Assembly: GCF_021533835.1 (NCBI RefSeq)
Contig: NZ_JAKFYQ010000003.1
Location: forward strand, 1 to 64,000
DNA from: Synechococcus sp. Nb3U1
GTDB lineage: Bacteria > Cyanobacteriota > Cyanobacteriia > Thermostichales > Thermostichaceae
Reading direction: 5' to 3'
Length of the DNA stretch: 64,000 bases
Shown: piece by piece, positions 54,974 to 63,602 of the stretch
Position numbering within the stretch: position 1 is the first letter of the stretch
Layout: each line of letters opens with the position of its first letter
Position numbers and translations under genes: made by a program
The notes under the pieces: generated by a model
Database searches by the model: none
What the model was told of the DNA's origin: nothing
Seen by the model: the letters and a program-made list of their open reading frames with translations, nothing else

Positions 54974-56011
54974 ATGGGTGATGAGATCACAACCGCTAAA
55001 AAACCAGATGAACTTCCAGAGGAAGACCTAGATGACTTACTGGATAATTTATTAGATGGCGTAGATGGGGGTGTGGATGGAGCCGAAATTCGACGGATCG
55101 CGATCCCAGAAACCCAACAGGGATCCCGGCTGGATCGGGGCTTGGCAGAACACTGGTCAGATCTGTCTCGGTCTCGCCTACAACAGTTGATTCGGGAGGG
55201 CCAGGTTTGGCTGAATGGGGATCCCTGCCTGGATAAAAATCGCACCCTACAAGCAGGGGATCAGATCGAAGTACGGATCCCGGCGGCAACTCCCCTAACC
55301 CTGCAACCGGAGCGGATCCCGCTGGATATTCTCTACGAGGATGCCGACTTGATCGTGCTCAACAAACCTCGCGATTTGGTGGTGCATCCCGCCCCCGGCC
55401 ACAGAAGCGGCACCCTGGTTCATGCCCTTTTGGCCCATTGCCCCGATCTGTCGGGCATCAACGGCGAACAGCGCCCAGGTATTGTGCATCGCCTCGACAA
55501 AGACACCACCGGCGCTCTGGTGATCGCCAAACAGGATCAAGCTCACCAACACCTACAAGCCCAAATCCAGTCCAAAACCGCCCGGCGCATCTATCTGGGG
55601 GTGGTGTTTGGTCGTCCGGCCCAAAACCAAGGTACCCTCTCGGCTGCGATTGGGCGGCACCCGGTGGATCGGCAGAAAATGGCCGTGGTGGAACCTCACA
55701 AAGGTCGCTCGGCAGTGACCCACTGGCGGGTGCTGGAGCGATTGGGCAACTACAGCCTGATGCAGTTTGAGCTAGAAACCGGGCGTACCCACCAAATTCG
55801 GGTTCATGCTGCCCATTTGCGCCTACCGATTGTGGGGGATCCCCTCTATACCCAGAGCAAAAGCAGCCCTGTCAAACTCAGGGGCCAAGCTCTCCATGCC
55901 TGGAAACTCTCATTTGTGCACCCGCGAAGCGGCCAACCGATGCAATTTACGGCCCCTCTCCCGGAAGAGTTTGAGCGGTTACTGCGTCAGTTGCGTAGTC
56001 AGAGCGGATAG
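54974..56011 (+). CDS. RluA/RluD-family pseudouridine synthase
   Basis: These enzymes isomerise specific rRNA uridines to pseudouridine. From the ATG at 54974 the product is 345 aa; the frame is open upstream to 54809 (400 aa) but that extension looks unlike a protein N-terminus. An S4 domain (SRLDRGLAEHWSDLSRSRLQQLIREGQVWLNG, in parts) is followed by the catalytic domain with HRLDKDTTGALVIAK (catalytic Asp), and the RTHQIRVHAAHL block. The domain layout best fits RluD. The preceding acidic segment (DEITTAKKPDELPEEDLDDLLD) is disordered. Confidence 0.9.
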   Translation: MGDEITTAKKPDELPEEDLDDLLDNLLDGVDGGVDGAEIRRIAIPETQQGSRLDRGLAEHWSDLSRSRLQQLIREGQVWLNGDPCLDKNRTLQAGDQIEVRIPAATPLTLQPERIPLDILYEDADLIVLNKPRDLVVHPAPGHRSGTLVHALLAHCPDLSGINGEQRPGIVHRLDKDTTGALVIAKQDQAHQHLQAQIQSKTARRIYLGVVFGRPAQNQGTLSAAIGRHPVDRQKMAVVEPHKGRSAVTHWRVLERLGNYSLMQFELETGRTHQIRVHAAHLRLPIVGDPLYTQSKSSPVKLRGQALHAWKLSFVHPRSGQPMQFTAPLPEEFERLLRQLRSQSG

Positions 56012-56039
56012 GGGCATTACAGCCTTACAAAAATCAGCT

Positions 56040-57596
56040 TCAAGAATGGGTTGCCAACAAAGGATCATAACCCAGTTGTTGTGTAATCCGAGCACGGGCC
56101 AATTCTCGATATTCCCAAAAATGTTCCCCGGCAGCGCAGAGGCCCAAATACATATTCAACATATACGGTTTTTGTTGCAGAATAATCCACAACTGACGCC
56201 AGAATTGGCGGCGAATTTCTGGGCGCAGGATCCCTTGTCGCCAGATCAACTGAGCGATTAAGTGCAGCTCTTTACGCAGGGGCAGCTTCATGGTTTGTCG
56301 CTGGCTATTTTTGATGCCAATATTCAAGCATTGTTGCAAGCAGCGATATAAATATCGGTTAGGTTCATAGAGCTGCCAAAAGCTTTCCACATACTCTCGG
56401 GCGATCTCCGCCAAAGAACGGGTCGGGATAAAATTCATCAGTGTGTTCTGATCCCCAACCTCCGTAATGCCGATCCCGTCTACCAAGCGCTGCTGTGCCT
56501 TAAGGCGATTCCACAGTTGTGTATTCGGCAAAGCCTGTAAAATGCCCAACATTGGCTGTGGGATGTTGGTTTGCTCCACAAAAGCTTGGATTCGCTCTCC
56601 AGCCCCTGAACGCTCTCCATCAAACCCAAGAATAAAACCAGCGTAGATCAGCAGCCCAGCAGCATTGATCTTACGGCAGGCTTCTACCAGGGGATGACGA
56701 GTATTCTGAAGCTTTTGGGTGACGTGTAAGCTGTCTTGATCCGGGGTTTCAATACCCAAAAAGACGGAGTAAAACCCTGCTTCCACCATCAGACTGAGCA
56801 GTTCATCGTCTTCTGCCAAGTTAACCGAAGCCTCGGTCATAAAAGTAAACGGGTAATGGCGCTCCTTCATCCAAGGGATCAGCTCTTTTAGAAATTGCTT
56901 GACATTCCTTTTATTACCGATAAAGTTGTCATCTACCACAAAAACCGATCCACGCCAGCCCAAATCGTAAAGAGCTTGCAGCTCCACTAACATTTGATTG
57001 GGTTCTTTGGTGCGTGGCTTGCGACCATAGAGGGAGATGATGTCACAAAACTCACAGTTAAAGGGGCAGCCCCGCGAAAATTGTACCGACATCATGAAAT
57101 ACTGTTCCATCTGCAGCAAATCAAATCGCGGCAGTGGACTTGCGGTTACATCCGGCTTTTCGGTAGCACGAAAGATTCCTGACTCTTGACCAGCCTGAAG
57201 AGCTTGTACAAACAGAGGGATAGTCACTTCCCCTTCATCCAAAACCAGGTAGTGGGATCCCGAATCCAAAGCCTCTTGAGGGACGGATGTGGGATATGGC
57301 CCGCCCACAGCAACCTTTTTGCCCCGTTCCACAGCTTTACGGATCAGGGCATGGAAATCTTGCTTTTGCACCAACATGGCGGACAAAATAACCACATCAC
57401 ACCACTGCCAGTCTGCCTCAGTTTCAAGGGTTACATTGCGATCAAAAAAGCGAATTTCCCAGTTTTGAGGCAGTAAGGCAGCGACCGTGATCAGGCCGAG
57501 GGGGGGAATCACTGACTTTAACCCCACCATCTCAATCGTGCGATTGTAGGACCAAAAAGACTGAGGGAACTGAGGATAGAGCAACAGTGCCTTCAT
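56040..57596 (-). CDS. B12-binding-domain radical SAM protein (DUF4070 type)
   Basis: The 518-aa product has an N-terminal cobalamin-binding-like Rossmann domain (about 1-140), the radical SAM cluster motif CPFNCEFC (Cys177, Cys181, Cys184) and a C-terminal DUF4070-like helical domain (RSLAEIAREYVESFWQLYEPNRYL). Related cobalamin radical SAM enzymes include methylases such as the hopanoid C-2 methylase HpnP, but no specific assignment is possible from motifs alone. The ATG at 57596 has AGGAA upstream. It is convergent with the RluD-like gene (28 nt). Confidence 0.87.
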   Translation of the reverse strand: MKALLLYPQFPQSFWSYNRTIEMVGLKSVIPPLGLITVAALLPQNWEIRFFDRNVTLETEADWQWCDVVILSAMLVQKQDFHALIRKAVERGKKVAVGGPYPTSVPQEALDSGSHYLVLDEGEVTIPLFVQALQAGQESGIFRATEKPDVTASPLPRFDLLQMEQYFMMSVQFSRGCPFNCEFCDIISLYGRKPRTKEPNQMLVELQALYDLGWRGSVFVVDDNFIGNKRNVKQFLKELIPWMKERHYPFTFMTEASVNLAEDDELLSLMVEAGFYSVFLGIETPDQDSLHVTQKLQNTRHPLVEACRKINAAGLLIYAGFILGFDGERSGAGERIQAFVEQTNIPQPMLGILQALPNTQLWNRLKAQQRLVDGIGITEVGDQNTLMNFIPTRSLAEIAREYVESFWQLYEPNRYLYRCLQQCLNIGIKNSQRQTMKLPLRKELHLIAQLIWRQGILRPEIRRQFWRQLWIILQQKPYMLNMYLGLCAAGEHFWEYRELARARITQQLGYDPLLATHS

Positions 57597-57725
57597 ACCG
57601 CTTGGTTCCTGAATGGGGGGCTGACTCAGAAATAGGCCATGGGTTCAGACTGCAATTGCTTCGATTATAGGATGAGCCTTTGGGTTGGTAGGGCTTGCTG
57701 ACTATCTTCCAAAAATCGGCTCTGC

Positions 57726-60700
57726 TTAGAGGGTTTCTTCCGGTAGCAATTCCTTCGACGGCGGGGGCAAATGAGCCAAATCCACAGGGGATCCCATGAT
57801 TCGCGCCTGGATCCCTTTGATCAGAATGTAAAGCACCGGCACCACGAACAGGCTGAGAACCGTTGAGACGAACATGCCGCCAATCACCGCTGTACCCAAT
57901 GACTGACGGCTGCCTGCCCCTGCTCCCACAGCTACTGCCAGCGGGAAAATACCCAAGATAGTGCTCAAAGCAGTCATGAGAATGGCCCGGAAACGAGTCT
58001 CTGCCGCTTGTACTGCCGCTTTGAAAATCGGGATCCCTTGTTCCACCAGTTGGTTGGCAAATTCCACGATCAAAATCGAGTTTTTGCTGGCCAGTCCGAT
58101 CAACATCACCAGCCCTACCTGGCAAAAAATGTCGTTCTCCAATCCTCGCAACAACTGCGCTGAGAGTGCCCCCAAGATCGCCAGTGGCACCGCCAGCAGA
58201 ATAATAAAGGGATCCACATAGCTCTCAAATTGAGCTGCCAACACCAAAAACACGAAGACCAAACCAAGGGTAAAGATAATCGGTGCTTGCCCCCCAGACT
58301 CGATTTCTTCTAGGGAAATGCCCGACCACTCGAATCCAAACCCCTGAGGCAACAGTTGTGCCGCCAACCTCTCCATAGATTGAATTGCTTGACCCGAACT
58401 GAACCCTGGCAGGGGATTACCCTGAATCTCGGCAGAACGGAAGAGATTGAAGTGATTGATAATGTTAGGGCCAGTAGTCTCCCGCACCTGAACCAAGCTG
58501 CTCAAGGGCAAGAGTTGGCCCGCGCCGCCGCGCACGTAAAACTGATTGATACTTTCTGGGTTAGAGCGGAAGGGTTGATCCGCCTGCACATACACCCGGT
58601 AGTTGCGATTAAACAAATCAAAGTTGTTGACGTAAGTGCCCCCCAACAGGGTTTGCAACGTGCCAAACACATCCGCAATCGGGATCCCCAGCAGTTGGGC
58701 CATGTTGCGATCCACTTGTACCTGGAGCTGGGGAGAATTGGCACTGAAGGTGGGCGGGTTAATTTGCAAGCCGAGGGGAGGTTGTCCTGGTTGCGGGGGG
58801 GAATTGCCTGCAAAAAAGAGAGTTTGTGCCGTTTGCTCCAACAAATTGAAATCGTTCACCCCGCGATCTTGAAGCTGGAAACTAAACCCGCCCGAAACCC
58901 CTAAATCGGGAATGGCCGGGGGCAAAATCGGGATCACCAGCGATTTGCTGATCCCTCCCAGAAAAGGCCCAAACAGTTGCCCGACAATCGCCTGGGCAGA
59001 TTGATCCGGTCGTCGCCGTTCTTCCCAAGGTTTGAGGGAAGCAAAAATCAAGCCATTACTCGCCGAAGGGCCAGTAAAGCTAAAGCCCCCCACAATCGCC
59101 GTATCGCGGATTTCCGGGATCCCTTGCATGATCCCTGTGGCCTGCTGGATGACCTCGTCGGTGTAATTCAGGGAAACTCCCGGCGGCCCCTGAATGAAAG
59201 TGATGAAATACCCTTGATCTTCATCCGGTACAAACCCCGTCGGCACGATCTGAAACAGCCAGTAGGTGAGGCCCAAGCAGCCGATGAACAGGGCTACCAC
59301 CAACAGCCGCAGCTTCACCACCAGCCCCAACATCCAACGATAGGCGGCGCGGATCCCTTCTACCGCCTGATCAAACCAGCGCAACAACCAAAACATCTGT
59401 TCTGATCGTGGGCGAATTAGCAGAGCCGATAAGGCCGGGGCCAAGGTAATGGCATTAAAAGTGGAAAGAGAAACCGATACAGCGATGGTGACAGCAAACT
59501 GCTGATAAATGCGGCCACTGGTGCCAGGGAAAAACGCCACCGGCAAGAATAAACCCAGCAGCACCAGCGTGGTCGCCAGCACCGCCCCAAACACCTCGTT
59601 CATCCCTGCCGAAGCCCCTTGCAGAGGCCGCATCCCTCGGTCGCGGATGTAGCGGGAGATGTTCTCCACCACCACGATCGTGTCGTCCACCACCAGACCT
59701 GTGGCCAACGTCAGGCCAAACATCGTCAGCGTATTGATGGAGAAGCCAAACAGGCGCACGAAAATAAAAGTGCCCAGCAATGCCACCGGGATCGTGATCG
59801 TCGGGATCAGGGTGATTCGCCAATCCTGCAAAAAGATGAACAACACCAGCACCACTAAGCCAATCGCCTGCAATAGGGTAAAAATGACCTCGCGTACCGA
59901 TTCGTTGATGAACAAAGTGGCATCGAAGGGGATCTCATAAATCAGCCCTGGTGGAAAACTTTGGGCCAAATTCTCCAGGGTTTCCTTCACCCGCTGTGCC
60001 ACTTCTAGGGCGTTGGCATCCGCCTGTTTGGTAATGGCGATCCCGACCGCTTCCTGACCCCCAATGCGGAAGAAGGTATCGTAACTTTGTGCCCCCAGTT
60101 CCACCCGCCCGACATCGGCAATACGCACCAAGCTGCCATCCGGGTTGGCCCTCAGAATAATTTGGGCAAATTCCTCCGGTTCCGACAGTCGCCCGACCGC
60201 CTGCACATTAATCTGAAACTGCTGATCGGGGGCACTGGGTTGGCTGCCAATTTGTCCGGCAGGCACCTGAATGTTCTGTTGGCGTACCGCGTTCACCACA
60301 TCCTGGGCCGTCAACCCGTAGCTGGCCAGCTGAGAGGGATCCAGCCAAATGCGCATGGCATATTTGCGATCCCCAAACACGAGCACATCGCTCACCCCGC
60401 GGATGCGGCGTAGAGCATCTCGCACGTACAGCTCGGCGTAGTTGCTGACGAACAGCTCATCGTATTCCCCCGCCTGCGAGCGCAGCGACACCACCTGAAT
60501 AAAGGCGCTGTCTCCTGACTTTTGTACGGTAATGCCGTTTTGGTTCACCTCCTCCGGCAACTGCCCCTGCACTTGGGAGACCCGGTTTTGCACGTCAATG
60601 GCGGCGGCATCGAGATCGCGCCCTGGGTTAAAGGTAACGGTGATTTGGCTGGTGCCGTTGCTGCTGCTCACCGAAGAGATGTAGCGTAAGTTCTCCACGC

Positions 60701-60914
60701 CGTTGATCTCTTGCTCCAACACATTGGTGACGGCTGTTTCTACCGTCTCGGCATTGGCTCCTGGGTAAACGGCCGTCACTGTCACCGCTGCAGGGGCCAC
60801 CTGGGGGTAGTAATCGACCGGCAACAACGGGATACATACGGCCCCCACCAACACGATGATGATGGAGCAAACGGTGGCAAAAACAGGACGGCGAATGAAA
60901 AAATCAACAAACAT
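57726..60914 (-). CDS. RND efflux transporter, inner-membrane pump subunit (HAE1/AcrB type)
   Basis: The 1062-aa protein has the usual two-fold repeat of six helices plus large periplasmic loops. The N-terminus is FVDFFIRRPVFATVCSIIIVLVG, and the first half includes GLVVDDTIVVVENISR, a motif with the Asp residues of the proton relay. The second half ends with the matching RND block (LAQFESYVDPFIILLAVPLAIL, in parts). HAE1 pumps export drugs, dyes or other amphiphiles with an adaptor and a TolC-type channel. The adaptor gene is 84 nt upstream. No TolC-like gene is in this window. Confidence 0.96.
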   Translation of the reverse strand: MFVDFFIRRPVFATVCSIIIVLVGAVCIPLLPVDYYPQVAPAAVTVTAVYPGANAETVETAVTNVLEQEINGVENLRYISSVSSSNGTSQITVTFNPGRDLDAAAIDVQNRVSQVQGQLPEEVNQNGITVQKSGDSAFIQVVSLRSQAGEYDELFVSNYAELYVRDALRRIRGVSDVLVFGDRKYAMRIWLDPSQLASYGLTAQDVVNAVRQQNIQVPAGQIGSQPSAPDQQFQINVQAVGRLSEPEEFAQIILRANPDGSLVRIADVGRVELGAQSYDTFFRIGGQEAVGIAITKQADANALEVAQRVKETLENLAQSFPPGLIYEIPFDATLFINESVREVIFTLLQAIGLVVLVLFIFLQDWRITLIPTITIPVALLGTFIFVRLFGFSINTLTMFGLTLATGLVVDDTIVVVENISRYIRDRGMRPLQGASAGMNEVFGAVLATTLVLLGLFLPVAFFPGTSGRIYQQFAVTIAVSVSLSTFNAITLAPALSALLIRPRSEQMFWLLRWFDQAVEGIRAAYRWMLGLVVKLRLLVVALFIGCLGLTYWLFQIVPTGFVPDEDQGYFITFIQGPPGVSLNYTDEVIQQATGIMQGIPEIRDTAIVGGFSFTGPSASNGLIFASLKPWEERRRPDQSAQAIVGQLFGPFLGGISKSLVIPILPPAIPDLGVSGGFSFQLQDRGVNDFNLLEQTAQTLFFAGNSPPQPGQPPLGLQINPPTFSANSPQLQVQVDRNMAQLLGIPIADVFGTLQTLLGGTYVNNFDLFNRNYRVYVQADQPFRSNPESINQFYVRGGAGQLLPLSSLVQVRETTGPNIINHFNLFRSAEIQGNPLPGFSSGQAIQSMERLAAQLLPQGFGFEWSGISLEEIESGGQAPIIFTLGLVFVFLVLAAQFESYVDPFIILLAVPLAILGALSAQLLRGLENDIFCQVGLVMLIGLASKNSILIVEFANQLVEQGIPIFKAAVQAAETRFRAILMTALSTILGIFPLAVAVGAGAGSRQSLGTAVIGGMFVSTVLSLFVVPVLYILIKGIQARIMGSPVDLAHLPPPSKELLPEETL

Positions 60915-60998
60915 AGGCCAGGGATCCGCTCCGAATGGGTGGGTCAGTTTAGGGGATCCTCAGCAAGCCAGGCTTGCCAAGGATCGGATCCGTAAAAT

Positions 60999-62306
60999 CT
61001 AGGGCTGGGGCGGGGATCCCTCGGGTGGCCCCTCTTGTTGCATCATCATTTGCTGGAAGATCACCTCGTCCATAATCGGTGCGCCATCGCGGATTTTTTG
61101 AAGACCGGTCAGCACAATCGGTTCATTCGCCTCCAACCCCTCCAGCACTTCGTAGCTATTGCCCTGAATGGATCCCAGTTGTACTGGCCTCTGGACAGCA
61201 ACCGCCCCCGGGGGCATACCTTCGGCTGGCGGAGCGGTCGTTTCGACGGTGTAAACAAAGTTTTGCCCCGCCACCCGCGCCACCGCGGTCACCGGAACTA
61301 CTAATCCCGGTCGTTCTCCCCAAATGATGCGGGCTCGCACAAACTGTGCCGAACGCAACTGCCCACTTAAGTTATCTAGCAAAGCCTTGGCCAAAACCGA
61401 CTGGGTGCTTGCTTCCGCCTGCGGGGAAATAAACGAAATTTGGCTGGTGCCGATCACCTGATTGCTGCTATCCAAAATCTGCACTGGGGTGCCCACCCGC
61501 AACTGGGGTGCCCGTTCCAGGGGAATATTTAGGCTGATCTCCAGCGATTGGCTTTGGCTGAGCGTAGTCAAAACAGTTTGGGGAGTTACATAGTCTCCCT
61601 GCCTCACTAACACATCCCCGACAATGCCAGAAAAAGGGGCATTCACCTGGAAAAAGCGCAACTGCACCTGCTGTTGTGTGGCATCCGCTTGGGCCCGTTG
61701 CACCTCTCGCTCTGCCCGCAAGATCGCTGCCTCCTGAGCGCGAATTTGCTCCTCCTGGGCTGCCAAAGCCGCTTCCGCCTGGCGCAAATCGCGGCTGGAT
61801 TGATCCACCTGCAGTTGGGTGATCACCCCTTCTGCCAACAAACTTGTGTTGCGCTCGTGTTGTTGGCGAGCAAAGTCCACCTCCGCCTCTAGACGCAAAC
61901 GATCCGCTTGCAGTTGGCTGAGGTTGGCCCGGCTACTTTCTACGTTGGCTTGCGCAGAGGCAATGGCGGCAGCTTGGCTGGCTACTACCGCCTGTTGCTG
62001 GCTGGAGTCAATTTGAAACATCGGAGCCCCAGCAGCCACAGGGGATCCCAGCTGCACGAAGACTTGGGTGATCTGACCGCTGACCTGCGGGTTAATGCTA
62101 GCCAACTGCTGAGATCCGAGACTGGCAATAAACTCTGAGGCCTCCTGGATCATCCGCTCTTCCACCGTGCCGAGTTCTACCGGGGTCGGGGGTGGGCCCT
62201 CTCCTCCACCCATACCTTCCATCCCCTCCGGTGGCCCTCCCGCTCGACAGGCCGCCAACAGCAAAGAAAGACATAGCACCGGCAGAGCTGTCCGCGATCG
62301 CATCAT
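60999..62306 (-). CDS. RND efflux periplasmic adaptor lipoprotein (AcrA type)
   Basis: The 435-aa adaptor links the RND pump to the outer-membrane channel. From the ATG at 62306 (a second ATG follows) there is a signal peptide with lipobox LLAAC, then a Gly/Pro-rich stretch (GGPPEGMEGMGGGEGPPPTP). A barrel-sandwich domain (NPQVSGQITQVFVQLGSPVAAG) and a long coiled-coil hairpin (LQADRLRLEAEVDFARQQHE and following) come next, then the beta-barrel parts. GGAG lies upstream. A longer frame adds residues before the signal peptide and is rejected. Confidence 0.94.
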   Translation of the reverse strand: MMRSRTALPVLCLSLLLAACRAGGPPEGMEGMGGGEGPPPTPVELGTVEERMIQEASEFIASLGSQQLASINPQVSGQITQVFVQLGSPVAAGAPMFQIDSSQQQAVVASQAAAIASAQANVESSRANLSQLQADRLRLEAEVDFARQQHERNTSLLAEGVITQLQVDQSSRDLRQAEAALAAQEEQIRAQEAAILRAEREVQRAQADATQQQVQLRFFQVNAPFSGIVGDVLVRQGDYVTPQTVLTTLSQSQSLEISLNIPLERAPQLRVGTPVQILDSSNQVIGTSQISFISPQAEASTQSVLAKALLDNLSGQLRSAQFVRARIIWGERPGLVVPVTAVARVAGQNFVYTVETTAPPAEGMPPGAVAVQRPVQLGSIQGNSYEVLEGLEANEPIVLTGLQKIRDGAPIMDEVIFQQMMMQQEGPPEGSPPQP

Positions 62307-62784
62307 GAGGTTGCTCCAAAGGTTGCTCCAACGACTGGCATTCGGGCAGAGGGATCTCGCCACTGCACTTCTCGATGATTTAGAGTAGTGAACCTGAGTC
62401 GCCTCGCGCCTGCACAAAAACGCTTGAAATTCTTCCCAATACAGAACTACGCTGTATGCTTAACAAAATTTCCAGACTGTTCCAATCTCTGAGCACCCCC
62501 TGTGTCACGGGAAATTCCTCGCTAAACTGTCTTAGAGTTGGGCCTTTGCCTGCCCTCTCTGCCCAGGCACAATGGAGTCTGAACAGTTGCAGCCTTTTCC
62601 GACTTCACACAGGCCCTTGAGCTAGGCAAAAAACCTGATGGAGCAAGGGATTGACCTGAATCTGCTGCATCAGATAACGCTGGGAAAAGCTGCATCTCTT
62701 GAGTCAAGCTCCTTTTTAAAGAAAATCCTACAGAAATTGGCTAGAGCTACCCCTGTTTAAGAACATTGGATGAGGAAGACCGTC
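62307..62784. other. Divergent gap between the RND adaptor and the secreted unknown, holding repeat copy C
   Basis: No supported gene is present in about 478 nt. It contains the promoters of the RND operon (minus) and the gene at 62785 (plus), and the MITE-like copy C at 62591-62691. A 61-codon minus frame at 62522-62707 runs through the repeat and is not accepted. Confidence 0.6.
62591..62691 (-). repeat. MITE-like 101-bp repeat, copy C (inverted)
   Basis: This copy lies in the opposite orientation to A and B. It starts AGCCTTTTCC, and its other end (GGGAAAAGCT) is a slightly altered terminal inverted repeat. The internal sequence aligns with A and B throughout. It is located between two divergent genes, and its flanks read TTGC at the left and GCAT at the right. 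Confidence 0.78.
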
Positions 62785-63546
62785 ATGACCCGCTCCTGCC
62801 TACCCAAAATGGAATTTCACCCGCACCGCTGGCTATGGAGCTGTGTCGGGGGAATCGCCATCGCCGCCCTCAGTGCTGCTGCCGCTTGGGCACGGCCTGT
62901 GTTGGAAGTGCGCATGACCGTTGGCTTACCCATCAACTCGAACTACTGGTACATCGTTGCCCTCAGCCGTGCCGGTAGTCCTGGCCCTACCGCCAACCTG
63001 GTGGATCCAAACGTCAGTTTGGGGCCGAATGACTATGCTTTTGTGCGGGACTGGGACTACTTAGTTCGGGTCACTCCCCTCAACGAAGAGTCGGTATTGC
63101 AATCGACGATCCAGCGTTTTGGCGAACCGGAACGGGAATTTGCGGTGGGCTTCAACGAGGTACGGGTGGATCGCCTCAGCCGCGACCAAGATACCCTGAA
63201 CTTTCAAATCGACATCTCCGAATTAGAGGGCCTAGATGGCCAAGAGCAGGATATTCAAGTGGCCTTGCTCACCGCCCGTGCCCCTTTCCGCGTCGCCTCT
63301 GAAGGAACCAACTTAGCTATCGATGCCACCCGAGGGGATTTGCCCAACTACTATCGCCTCAGTCTGTCCAACCAGCGGCAGGTGATCGTGGATGATCCCC
63401 AACGACAAGAAACGGTACGGCGTAGCCGTGAGCTGATTCAGACGGGCACTGGAGCCACCACCACCCGCGACATTATTGAAGGGGGAGCTTTAGAAATTCT
63501 GGCCGCCAACATCCTGACTTTTGATTTGCGCCTGGTGGATCGATAA
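62785..63546 (+). CDS. Secreted protein of unknown function
   Basis: The 253-aa product has a signal peptide (WLWSCVGGIAIAALSAAAAWA). The mature protein has an R/D-rich, beta-rich pattern (RPVLEVRMTVGLPINSNYWYIVAL, in parts; NDYAFVRDWDYLVRVTPL). No family was recognised. The preferred start is the ATG at 62785, where GAGGA lies 8-9 nt upstream; an ATG at 62770 adds five residues. It is followed after 56 nt by a TPR protein gene on the same strand. Confidence 0.78.
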   Translation: MTRSCLPKMEFHPHRWLWSCVGGIAIAALSAAAAWARPVLEVRMTVGLPINSNYWYIVALSRAGSPGPTANLVDPNVSLGPNDYAFVRDWDYLVRVTPLNEESVLQSTIQRFGEPEREFAVGFNEVRVDRLSRDQDTLNFQIDISELEGLDGQEQDIQVALLTARAPFRVASEGTNLAIDATRGDLPNYYRLSLSNQRQVIVDDPQRQETVRRSRELIQTGTGATTTRDIIEGGALEILAANILTFDLRLVDR

Positions 63547-63602
63547 AGGTCGATAAAGATTTCTTCAACCCATCTCACTTGAATGGCTGAGGGGAGTGGA
63601 GT

